A stretch of DNA of 64,000 bases from Tumebacillus algifaecis (GTDB lineage: Bacteria > Bacillota > Bacilli > Tumebacillales > Tumebacillaceae). The position numbers were made by a program, and so were the translations under genes. Position 1 is the first letter of the stretch; each line of letters begins with the position of its first letter. The stretch covers positions 1,417,001 to 1,481,000 of the forward strand of contig NZ_CP022657.1 of the NCBI RefSeq assembly GCF_002243515.1, written 5' to 3'. A model generated the notes under the pieces. The model was not told the origin of the DNA, made no database searches, and saw only the letters and a list, made by a program, of their open reading frames with translations. Below, one piece after another: positions 26,101-35,000 of the stretch.

Positions 26101-28762
26101 TTGGCACCGCGAATGGCTGGAAGCTGACGTGTTGGACAAACAGCTCGTTTATTGGAAGGAACAGCTGAGCGGCGAACTTCCGGTGTTGCAATTGCCTGCT
26201 GATCGTCAAAGACCTGCTGTTCAATCTTTTCGAGGCGGTACGAAGCGAATGATGCTGTCTGCCGATCTGGTTCGCTCCCTGCAGAGCTTGAGCCAATCGG
26301 TGGGCGCAACCTTGTATATGACGATGCTAAGCGCCTTTAAAACATTGCTCCATCGCTACACAGCGCTTGAAGATGTGCTCGTCGGCACCCCGATCTCCGG
26401 ACGCAACCGAGCGGAGACCGAAGGGCTGATCGGCTTTTTCGTCAACACGCTGGTGCTGCGGACCGAGGTCGTGGGCACGCTTCCCTTTCGAGACCTGATC
26501 GCACGGGTGCGCCAGACCGCATTGGGCGCCTTTGCCAATCAGGATGTGCCCTTTGAAAAGTTGGTCGAAGCACTGCGTCCTGAGCGCGACGGATCGCACT
26601 CTCCGTTTTTCCAAGTGATGTTCGTGTTTGAAAACTCGCCCAAACTGGCGCTGGAACTGCCCGGTCTCACGCTTGAACCTGCTGAGATCGACAACGGGAT
26701 GGCCAAATTTGACCTTTCGCTCCTGCTGATGCAGGAGGCGGAGGGGCTTTCCGCGACGTTCGAATACAGTCTGGATCTGTTCGAGGAAAGCACGGTTGAA
26801 CGCATGATGGGACACTTTGTCACCCTGTTGCAAAGCGTCTGTGCCGCCCCGGAGCGGACAGTTGCCCAATTGTCACTGCTGACGGCAGAAGAGCTTACAT
26901 GGCAGCACACACTCGCCGCCAGCACCAACCGCGATTTTGATGACACCGATCTGCGTTTGCATGAGCTGTTCGAACGACAAGTGGCAACCACACCACACGC
27001 GGTCGCTCTGGTCGCGGGTCAAACGGTGTTGACCTACCGCGAGTTGAACGATCGTGCCAATCGCACCGCCCGCTACCTGTTGCAGGTAAGAACCGCCCCG
27101 ATCGGCATCGTCGCCGTTTGTATGGAGCGATCGGTGGAGATGGTCGTTGCCTTGCTCGCCGTGTTGAAAGCGGGCGGTGCCTATCTTCCCCTCGATCCCG
27201 AGTATCCGCAGGAACGCCTTGCCTTCATGTTGGAAGACTCGCGTGCGAGCATATTACTCACCCAATCTAGGTTGCAAAAGAGGTTCGACAAAGTGGACGC
27301 ACAGGTCCTCGCTCTGGAAGAGATCGAGGATGCTACATCCCTAGATACGGATGAAGCGTCGCAGGTCGCAGTCGCAGCACAGGACGCCGCCTATGTGATC
27401 TACACATCGGGCTCGACAGGAACGCCAAAAGGGGTGGTCGTGCCGCATGGCGCGATTTGTAACCACATGCTGTGGATGCAGGAAGAGTTCCCCTTGGACG
27501 CAACCGATGCCGTTTTGCAAAAAACGTCCTTTTCCTTTGATGCATCGGTTTGGGAGTTTTACGCACCCTTGTTCGCTGGGGGTCGCTTGGTGCTGGCCGA
27601 ACCGGGTGGACACCTCGATGCCCGCTACCTGATCCGCGTGATGCAGGAGCATAACGTGACCGTGCTACAAGTGGTACCGTCAATGCTGACGATGCTGCTT
27701 GGCGAAGCGGAGTTTGCCGCCTGTGGCGCGCTGAAGAGAGTGTTCTGCGGGGGTGAGGCACTGAGCGCAGAACTGGTCAAGCGATTTTATGCGCTGTTGC
27801 CAGCCGAACTCGTCAATCTGTATGGACCGACAGAAGCTTGCATCGATGCGACCTTCCACGTCTGTTCGCGCGACACGTCAGAACTGGTGCCGATCGGCCG
27901 ACCAGTGGCCAACGTGCAAACCCTTGTGTTAGATGAAGCACAACAACTCGTACCAGTTGGTGTGACAGGCGAACTGTACATCGGTGGCGCAGGACTGGCC
28001 CTCGGTTATTTGCACCGCCCGGACTTGACCGCAGAAAAATTTGTTGAGACGTCCTTTGGACGCTTGTATAAAACGGGCGACTTGGCGCGGCAATTGGCCG
28101 ATGGAACGTTGCAGTATGCAGGGCGCATCGATCATCAGGTCAAACTGCGGGGCTTCCGCATCGAGCTTGGGGAGATCGAAGTCGAATTGCTCAAGCATCC
28201 GGCGGTGACCGACGCGGTTGTGATGGTGCAGGAGAACCGTCTGATCGGTTATGTGGTCGCTTGCGAAGCGGTCGAAAGGAGCGCGTTGCAGACCCATTTG
28301 CGCGCTCGGTTGCCCGACTATATGGTGCCGGCACAGATGATCGTGCTGGAAGCTTTTCCTTTGACCGCCAATGGCAAGGTGGATCGCAAAGCGCTGCCGA
28401 AACCGGACATTGAAGCAATGAGCGAAGTGATCGTGCTCCCGCGTGGTGCTGTCGAAGAGGTGATCGCCGTGATCTGGGCGGATTTGTTGGAAGTGGAGCA
28501 AGTCGGCGTGACGAGCAACTTTTTTGCACTCGGTGGCCACTCCTTGCTCGCGATGCAAGTGATCTCACAGATCTGCGAGGCGTTGGACGTGGAACTTGGG
28601 GTCAAGGCGCTGTTTGACGCACCGACTGTCGAAGGGCTGACTGGAGTCCTGTTGCAAAATGAGCAGGAGCGACAGCGTATCGAAAAAACGGCAGAGCTTT
28701 TGCTTCAGCTATCCGACATGTCGGAACTTGAAGTACAGATGATGATGGAGGCGGAGAAATGA
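23165..28762 (+). CDS. Nonribosomal peptide synthetase, (vestigial C)-A-T-C-A-T
   Basis: 1865 residues from the ATG at 23165, chosen because GAGGGTGG lies 6 bases upstream; an ATG 33 bases earlier is in frame but has no such site. Residues 1-140 look like the shrunken N-terminal half of a C domain (LKGALHVECLQSNLRKV, then LLCLLVPIDAYEDL where HHxxxDG should be), so this part cannot condense. Next come A1 (about 160-665), T1 (LGGDSLLAT near 712), an intact C (about 815-1240, HHIVSDGWS), A2 (about 1255-1755) and T2 (LGGHSLLAM near 1795). A1 residues read about DALWLGGTFK (Val-like); A2 reads DAWQFGLIDK, which I recall as a glutamine code. The lost C domain suggests that this protein starts the chain with a free amino acid. 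The next gene overlaps by ATGA. Confidence 0.92.
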   Translation: MFSFVELSQFSFFPLPSILRMTLPMTMLLKGALHVECLQSNLRKVGLRLQLIADQHWELRTLNLQGLPDNQQEARLREAIDEIGTQQKSLQAILCTLGKEEHLLCLLVPIDAYEDLQDLLLAVAAGYEQELAGAGSTAMTAAWKASLDGPWLSEAEREKVLFTWNETGTAYPREQSIQELFEEQATRTPDAVAVVDAGEQLTYRQLNERANRVAQALCVPGVGPDVLVAICVERSVEMIVGMLGILKAGGAYVPLDPAYPKERLAYMLSDTETTVLLTQRQIAQVFPAHDAVVLCLEDLAGQVAENPPCRATAESLAYVMYTSGSTGRPKGVAVPQRGVVRLVRDTNYLQFGPQEVFLQAAAVSFDAATLEIWGALLNGARVVLMPSGALSLEELGRVVREQAVTVLWLTAGLFHQMVEHRLPDLRGVRYLLAGGDVLSVPHVQKVLRELDGIVLLNGYGPTENTTFTCCYPMRKAEDVGTSVPIGRPISNTTVYLLDKRMQPVPVGVPGELYTGGDGLARGYWRNEQLTADAFVAHPFVPSDRLYKTGDLARYLPDGQIEFLGRIDSQVKIRGFRIETGEIETAMFQHPAVRSCAIFAREDVPGVKRLVAYVVLSGQEQVSIAEWRAFLAERLPEYMIPAVFVQIDALPLTANGKVDKKALPAPTAGRPELRADYVAPRVETEVLIARIWGQMLGIAEIGIYDDFYELGGDSLLATQILSRVRAALGVELSLADVLEAQTVARLAETVTRSQTADSARLHSAGDEPNVSNGSEIGSATGQNAGRSANAEHSVEGRTELPNRELRPIPHRAGEALAPVSFAQQRLWFLDRLEPGSALYNLPLALRLRGELNVTALEQALSEVVRRHEALRTVFVDLAGQAMQVVAAAKSVELRKCVTWDDLRNEAAEPFDLERGPLIRAQLLRVAEADHVLLLNMHHIVSDGWSLEVLRREFAALYTAFVEGQASPLPELPVQYGDYASWHREWLEADVLDKQLVYWKEQLSGELPVLQLPADRQRPAVQSFRGGTKRMMLSADLVRSLQSLSQSVGATLYMTMLSAFKTLLHRYTALEDVLVGTPISGRNRAETEGLIGFFVNTLVLRTEVVGTLPFRDLIARVRQTALGAFANQDVPFEKLVEALRPERDGSHSPFFQVMFVFENSPKLALELPGLTLEPAEIDNGMAKFDLSLLLMQEAEGLSATFEYSLDLFEESTVERMMGHFVTLLQSVCAAPERTVAQLSLLTAEELTWQHTLAASTNRDFDDTDLRLHELFERQVATTPHAVALVAGQTVLTYRELNDRANRTARYLLQVRTAPIGIVAVCMERSVEMVVALLAVLKAGGAYLPLDPEYPQERLAFMLEDSRASILLTQSRLQKRFDKVDAQVLALEEIEDATSLDTDEASQVAVAAQDAAYVIYTSGSTGTPKGVVVPHGAICNHMLWMQEEFPLDATDAVLQKTSFSFDASVWEFYAPLFAGGRLVLAEPGGHLDARYLIRVMQEHNVTVLQVVPSMLTMLLGEAEFAACGALKRVFCGGEALSAELVKRFYALLPAELVNLYGPTEACIDATFHVCSRDTSELVPIGRPVANVQTLVLDEAQQLVPVGVTGELYIGGAGLALGYLHRPDLTAEKFVETSFGRLYKTGDLARQLADGTLQYAGRIDHQVKLRGFRIELGEIEVELLKHPAVTDAVVMVQENRLIGYVVACEAVERSALQTHLRARLPDYMVPAQMIVLEAFPLTANGKVDRKALPKPDIEAMSEVIVLPRGAVEEVIAVIWADLLEVEQVGVTSNFFALGGHSLLAMQVISQICEALDVELGVKALFDAPTVEGLTGVLLQNEQERQRIEKTAELLLQLSDMSELEVQMMMEAEK

Positions 28763-31700
28763 GCCGGGTTTCGAAGTTTGCGATGTCAAAAGAGAAGCGA
28801 GCGCTACTCGACAAGATGCTGCAAGAGGAAGGAATTTCCGCCTCGGGAATCGCGCGCATCGAAAAGCGTTCGGACCAGCGTCCGGCACGCTTGTCGTCCA
28901 GCCAGCAGCGCTTGTGGTTTCTCGACAAGATGGAGCCGAACAGCAAGACGTATAACATGCCGTATCTGATCGAACTGCATGGCCCGCTCGATGTGGATCT
29001 GTTGCGTGATACCCTGCAGGAGATCAGCGAGCGCCATGAGATTCTGCGCACCTCTTTTGCTACACAGGACGGGGAGACGGTGCAGGTCGTCAACAGTAAG
29101 CAGGCTGTGACGATGCACGTGTTGCCGGTTCAACCGTCAGATGTTGGTCGCTTGGCGATGGCAGAGGCGCAAAGGTCGTTTTCGCTCACCGAGGGGCCGC
29201 TGCTGCGCACGGTGCTGTTGCAGACGGGGGAGGAAAAGCACACCCTTTTGCTCACCCTGCACCACATCGTTTTCGATGGCTGGTCGATGGGCGTTCTGCT
29301 GCGCGAACTGTCTGCGCTGTACGAAGCGTTTGCCAAAGGTGAGCCATCGCCGCTCGGCGTGTTGCCCTTGCAATATGGGGATTACGCCGAATGGCAGCAG
29401 GAGTGGCTGAAAGGCGCAGGGTACCAACAGCAGATCAACTACTGGAAGGAAACGCTCGCCGGTGCGCCGGTCGTGCTCGACCTGCCTGTCGATCGTCCCC
29501 GACCACTGCTGAAGACCGACCGTGGCGGCAACGTTGCCTTTTCGCTGTCAAATGAGCTGGCGAAGCGGTTAAAAGCCTGGAGTCAGCAGGAAGATGTCAC
29601 CCTGTTCATGACCTTGTTCGCCGCGTTTTCTGTGCTGCTCTCCCGCTATAGCGGACAGGAAGACCTGCTCATCGGAGCCCCGTTTGCCGGGAGAAGTCAG
29701 CGCGAGACGGAAGGGTTGCTCGGCTTTTTCGTCAACACCTTGGTCCTGCGTGCCAACTTGACTGGCGATCCGACGTTTTCCGAACTGGTGCGCCGCGTCA
29801 AGGAGACGACGACCGGAGCGATGTCCAATCAGGACCTGCCGTTTGACAAACTGGTCGAAGAATTGCAACCGATGCGCGATGCCAGTCGCAGTCCGCTGTT
29901 CCAAGTGATGTTTAACTTCCTTGACTCGCCGCATGAGGAACTGCACTTTGGCGGCCTTACCCTGACGCACAGTGAAGTGCTGAACGGCACAGCCAAATTT
30001 GACCTGACGCTTTATGTCGAAGATGGGGCGGACGGCATCAAAGGAAACTTCGAATACAACCTCGACCTGTTCGAAGCGGCGACGGTGGAGCGGATGGCCG
30101 GACATTTGCAAACGCTTTTGGAAGGCATCGTCATCCGTCCGGAGCTGTCGGTGGTCGAACTGCCGATGCTGACCGATGCGGAGTTGGAGCAGGAGTTGCA
30201 GGGGTGGAATGACACGAAGAGACCGTATCCGCAGGACCGTTGCGTCCACCAACTGGTGGAAGAACAGGCTGAAAAGCGGCCGGATGCGGTAGCGACTCTT
30301 TTTGACGGAACGGAATTGACCTATGCCCAACTGAATGCGCGGGCGAATCAACTCGCTCACCACCTGCGTCAACATGGCGTCAGACCTGATGCTCTCGTTG
30401 GTCTTTGCGTCGAGCGATCGCACGATCTGGTGATCGGGATGCTCGGTATTCTAAAAGCGGGAGGGGCCTATGTTCCACTCGATCCGGCTTACCCTGCCGA
30501 GCGTTTGGCGTTCATGCAGCGCGACACCGGGCTTTCTGTGATCGTAGCGCAAGCGCATCTGCTGGAGCGCTTGCCACAAAACGGCGTGCAGACGATCTGT
30601 CTTGACCGCGACCATGCCGCGATCGCGGCGGAGCGCACAGACAATTTGGCACCAGTGACCGACGCGGAACAGCTCGCCTACGTGCTGTATACATCCGGCT
30701 CGACCGGGGTGCCCAAAGGTGTGCTCGTCCCGCATCGCGCGATCAACCGCTTGGTCTGCAACACCGATTATGCGCAACTTGACGCAAGCGATGTGGTCGG
30801 GCAGGTGTCGAACTCTTCATTTGACGCGGCGACCTTTGAAATCTGGGGTGCGCTGGTCAATGGAGGCAAACTGGTCGGCGTGACCAAAGATGTGGCGCTG
30901 ACACCCAAAGAGTTTGCTGCGGAGCTAAAAGCGCAAGGGATCACGGCGATGTTTATGACGGCTGCGCTGTTCAATCAAATCGCAGCGGTGTTTCCCGACG
31001 CGTTTTCAGGCCTACGCCATCTACTCGTCGGCGGCGAAGCGCTCGACGCACGCTGGATTCGCGAAGTGATCATGCACGGAGCACCGCAACACTTGCTCAA
31101 CGGGTACGGCCCTACAGAGAGCACCACTTTCGCGGTCTGTCAGCAAGTGTACGACCTAGCGATCGATGTGGCGAACATCCCGATCGGCAAACCGATCGCC
31201 AACACGGTGGCCTACGTGCTGGACTCTCGATTACAGCCGCTTCCGGTCGGTGTGCCGGGCGAGTTGTACCTTGGCGGAGACGGGTTGGCACACGGCTATC
31301 TAAACCGTCCGGAACTGACCGCTGAGCGCTTTTTGCAGAACCCGTACGGAACAGGGCAGCTGTATAAAACGGGCGACCTTGTGCGCCGTTTGCCAGATGG
31401 GACTTTGGAGTACCTCGGCCGCCTCGACCATCAGGTCAAGGTGCGCGGGTTTCGGATCGAGCTCGGTGAAATCGAGCAAGCGCTCGCCGCACAGCCTGCG
31501 CTTCGCGAGGTGGTGGCCATCGTGCGCGAAGATGAGCCGGGCGATAAGCGTATCGTAGCGTACGTGGTGCCTGAGCAAAGCGGTGCTATCACGGCACAGG
31601 AACTGCGCGAACAACTGAAATCAAAGCTCCCCGAGTATATGCTGCCCTCGGCGATCGTCTTGCTCGATGCACTGCCGCTGACCGTCAATGGCAAGGTTGA

Positions 31701-32091
31701 TCGTCAAGCGCTGCCCCATCCGCAAGCGGCAAGAGGGAGCGACACAGACTATGTTGCACCACAAAACGAGACGGAAGCGATCGTGCTTGGGGTGTGGCAA
31801 GCGGTGCTACAAGTGGAGCGGATCAGCATCCATGATAATTTTTTTGATCTTGGTGGACATTCGCTCTTATTGATCAAGGTGCATGAAGGCATTCAGGATA
31901 AACTGCGGACTCAGTTTTCGATCGTTGAACTGTTCCGTCACACGACGGTCTATACGCTGACTCAATTTTTGACCTCTCAGCAAGCATCGGCAAAAACGGC
32001 AGGACAGGCGGAGGAATCGCAGGCGCGTGCGCTTTCCAAAAAAGATGTGATCAACCGCCGCAAGCAAGTATCAAAAGGCAGGGGGAAGTAA
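28759..32091 (+). CDS. Nonribosomal peptide synthetase module C-A-T (Ile/Val-like)
   Basis: An 1110-residue module: a helical N-terminus (KFAMSKEKRALLDKML), a C domain (about 36-470, HHIVFDGWS), an A domain (about 480-990; YTSGSTGVPKG, LNGYGPTEST, VNGKVDR) and a T domain (Ser in LGGHSLLLI near 1033). Specificity residues read about DAFFLGGTFK, between known Ile and Val codes, so a branched aliphatic acid is inferred. The C-terminus carries the basic tail KKDVINRRKQVSKGRGK, like the NRPSs ending at 5088 and 61833, and like them it is followed 3-4 bases later by a PKS starting at its KS domain. It overlaps the previous gene by 4 bases. Confidence 0.93.
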   Translation: MSRVSKFAMSKEKRALLDKMLQEEGISASGIARIEKRSDQRPARLSSSQQRLWFLDKMEPNSKTYNMPYLIELHGPLDVDLLRDTLQEISERHEILRTSFATQDGETVQVVNSKQAVTMHVLPVQPSDVGRLAMAEAQRSFSLTEGPLLRTVLLQTGEEKHTLLLTLHHIVFDGWSMGVLLRELSALYEAFAKGEPSPLGVLPLQYGDYAEWQQEWLKGAGYQQQINYWKETLAGAPVVLDLPVDRPRPLLKTDRGGNVAFSLSNELAKRLKAWSQQEDVTLFMTLFAAFSVLLSRYSGQEDLLIGAPFAGRSQRETEGLLGFFVNTLVLRANLTGDPTFSELVRRVKETTTGAMSNQDLPFDKLVEELQPMRDASRSPLFQVMFNFLDSPHEELHFGGLTLTHSEVLNGTAKFDLTLYVEDGADGIKGNFEYNLDLFEAATVERMAGHLQTLLEGIVIRPELSVVELPMLTDAELEQELQGWNDTKRPYPQDRCVHQLVEEQAEKRPDAVATLFDGTELTYAQLNARANQLAHHLRQHGVRPDALVGLCVERSHDLVIGMLGILKAGGAYVPLDPAYPAERLAFMQRDTGLSVIVAQAHLLERLPQNGVQTICLDRDHAAIAAERTDNLAPVTDAEQLAYVLYTSGSTGVPKGVLVPHRAINRLVCNTDYAQLDASDVVGQVSNSSFDAATFEIWGALVNGGKLVGVTKDVALTPKEFAAELKAQGITAMFMTAALFNQIAAVFPDAFSGLRHLLVGGEALDARWIREVIMHGAPQHLLNGYGPTESTTFAVCQQVYDLAIDVANIPIGKPIANTVAYVLDSRLQPLPVGVPGELYLGGDGLAHGYLNRPELTAERFLQNPYGTGQLYKTGDLVRRLPDGTLEYLGRLDHQVKVRGFRIELGEIEQALAAQPALREVVAIVREDEPGDKRIVAYVVPEQSGAITAQELREQLKSKLPEYMLPSAIVLLDALPLTVNGKVDRQALPHPQAARGSDTDYVAPQNETEAIVLGVWQAVLQVERISIHDNFFDLGGHSLLLIKVHEGIQDKLRTQFSIVELFRHTTVYTLTQFLTSQQASAKTAGQAEESQARALSKKDVINRRKQVSKGRGK

Positions 32092-32094
32092 GAG

Positions 32095-35000
32095 ATGAGC
32101 CACGAGAAGGAAAACCAACTGCTCGAAGGAATTGCCATCGTCGGAATGTCCGGCCGTTTTCCGGGTAGCAAGAACATCGCTGAATTTTGGGCAAATCTGC
32201 AAAATGGTATGGAAACGATCTCCGAGTTTACCGAAGAAGAGCTGAAAGCGGCAGGTGTCGATGCCGACCTGTTGCAGGACCCACAGTATGTGAAACGCGG
32301 TGGTCTGCTCCAAGACCGCGAGTTGTTTGACGCTCATTTTTTTGATTACACCGCCAAAGAAGCGGAAGTCACCGACCCCTCCCACCGCCTGTTTCTCGAA
32401 ACGGCATGGGAAGCGCTGGAGACGGCAGGCTACGATGCGGAACAGTATCCGGGTCGCATCGGGGTGTATGGCGGCGTCGGGGCGAACAGCTTCTCCTATC
32501 ACCTAAGCGCCAATCGGGCGCTGTTTGAGCAGATCGGGGCGCTGCAGGCGACGCTTGCGACCTCCTATGATTTTCTGGCGACGCGCGTCGCGTATAAGCT
32601 CAATCTGACCGGGCCTGCGCTGACCGTGCAGACGGCGTGCTCCACATCGCTTGTCGCCGTGCATCAAGCCTGTCAGCAACTGCTGATGCACGAATGCGAC
32701 ATGGCGTTGGCAGGGGGTGTGGCGATCAAGCTGTTGGAGGCGGAAGGCTATCTCTATCAGGAAGGTAGCATCCTCTCTCCCGACGGGCATTGCCGCGCCT
32801 TTGATGAACAGGCACAAGGCACGATCGGCGGCGACGGCGTGGGCGTGGTGGTGCTGAAACGACTGGAAGATGCGCTAGAGGATGGCGATCAGATCTACGC
32901 GGTGATTCGCGGTTCGGCGGTCAACAACGACGGCGCGGAAAAAATCGGCTTTACCGCACCGAGCGTGGACGGGCAGGCGCAGGTGATCCTCGACGCGCTG
33001 GCCGTGGCCGGGGTGGAAGCGGACACGATCTCGTACATCGAGACGCATGGCACAGCAACCCCGCTCGGCGATCCGATTGAAGTGGCGGCGCTGACCAACG
33101 CCTATCGGGAAAGCACCGACCGCGTCGGCTATTGCGCCTTGGGCTCGTTGAAAACGAACATGGGACATCTTGACGCGGCGGCAGGTGTAGCAGGGCTGAT
33201 CAAAGCCACCTTGATGCTGAAACATGCGCAGTTTGTTCCCAGCTTACATTTTGAAAAAGCAAATCCGAAACTCGGCTTAGAATCATCACCGTTCTATGTC
33301 AACACCGAGCTGAAAGCGTGGCCGTCGGGCCGTGAGCCGCGCCGGGCGGGCGTCTCGTCCTTTGGCATGGGGGGTACGAATGCCCATGTGGTGCTGGAAG
33401 AGGCGCCTGTAGCTGAGGTGGGTTCCGAATCGCTGCGCAACTGGCAACTGCTCGTCTTGTCGGCCAAAACGAGTACGGCGTTGACCAGCGCTACGGAAAA
33501 TGTAGCAGCACACCTGCGCGAAAATCGACAGGGCGAGTTAGCAGACGTAGCCTATACGCTACAAACGGGCCGTCGGGCATTTGACCATCGGCGGATCGTG
33601 GCGGTGCAAAGCCATGAGGATGCGGTTGCGGCGCTGACTGCGCTGGACGGAAAGCGAGTCTTCACCGCAGAATCGGAAACGCGAGACCGTTCGGTCGTCT
33701 TCCTCTTCCCAGGACAAGGCGCACAAAATGTGAACATGGGGCTGGACTTGTACCGCGAGGAGCCTGTGTTTCGCGAACAGGTGGACCTCTGTTCCGAACA
33801 GCTCAAGGCCCACCTCGGCTTCGATTTGCGCGATGTGCTCTACCCGGCAGTCGACAAGCAGGAAGAGGCACAAGAACGATTGCGTCAGACCTCGATCACC
33901 CAGCCCGCTCTGTTCGTCATCGAGTATGCACTGGCCAAGCTTTGGATTGAACTGGGCGTACAACCGAGCGCGATGCTCGGCCACTCGATCGGCGAGTATG
34001 TGGCGGCCGTCTTCGCAGGCGTGATGTCGCTGGAGGACGCGCTGAAACTGGTAGCTGTGCGTGGCAAGCTGATGCAGTCCTTGCCGGAGGGCACGATGCT
34101 GGCTGTACCGCTGGCCGAAGCGGAGGTGCTACCGTTGCTCGGCGCCGGATTGTCTCTGGCGGCGGTGAACGGGCCGCGCGCCTGCGTGGTCGCTGGAACC
34201 ACGGAAGCGGTGGAACAACTGGAGGCGCAACTGCAAGCGCAGGAAGTGGAGTGCAGACGTTTGGTGACCTCTCATGCGTTCCACTCGGAGATGATGGACC
34301 CGATTCTCGCGGCGTTTGCGGAAGCGGTGCAAGGGGTGGAACTGCACGCGCCGCAACTGGCCTACCTCTCCAACGTGTCGGGCAGTTGGATCACGGCGGA
34401 AGAAGCGACCGACCCGAACTACTGGGTCAAGCATCTGCGCGGTACGGTGCGCTTTGCCGACAATGTGCACGAACTGCTTCAAGAGCCGGGCCGTCTGTTC
34501 CTCGAAGTTGGCCCTGGTCGCTCGCTGATCGGCCTGACCCGCCAACAGGTGGCGGCGGAAGGGGCGCAGGAAGTACTACTTTCCTCGATGCGTCACCGCG
34601 ATGAGCAGGTGTCTGATGCGGCCTTCTTGCTGACCTCGCTCGGCCGGATCTGGCTGTCCGGGCTGAAGCTCGATTGGACACGGCTCTACCAAGCAGAAAC
34701 GCGCCGCCGCGTGGCGTTGCCGACCTACCCGTTCGAGCGCAAGCGCTACTGGCTGGAGCGCAAGGCGGGCACCACCGCCAAAATCCAGCGCAAGAAAGCG
34801 GACATCGCCGACTGGTTCTATGTGCCAACGTGGAAAAAGTCGCTCCTGATCGCAGACGATGCGACAGATGCAAAACATTGGCTTTTGTTCCTCGACGAGA
34901 CGGGTGCTGGCGCAGAGCTGGCCAAGCGCCTGACTACAGCCGGACACCACGTGGTGACGGTCGCAGCCGGGGCGTCTTTTGCCAAAACGGAGGCAGACGC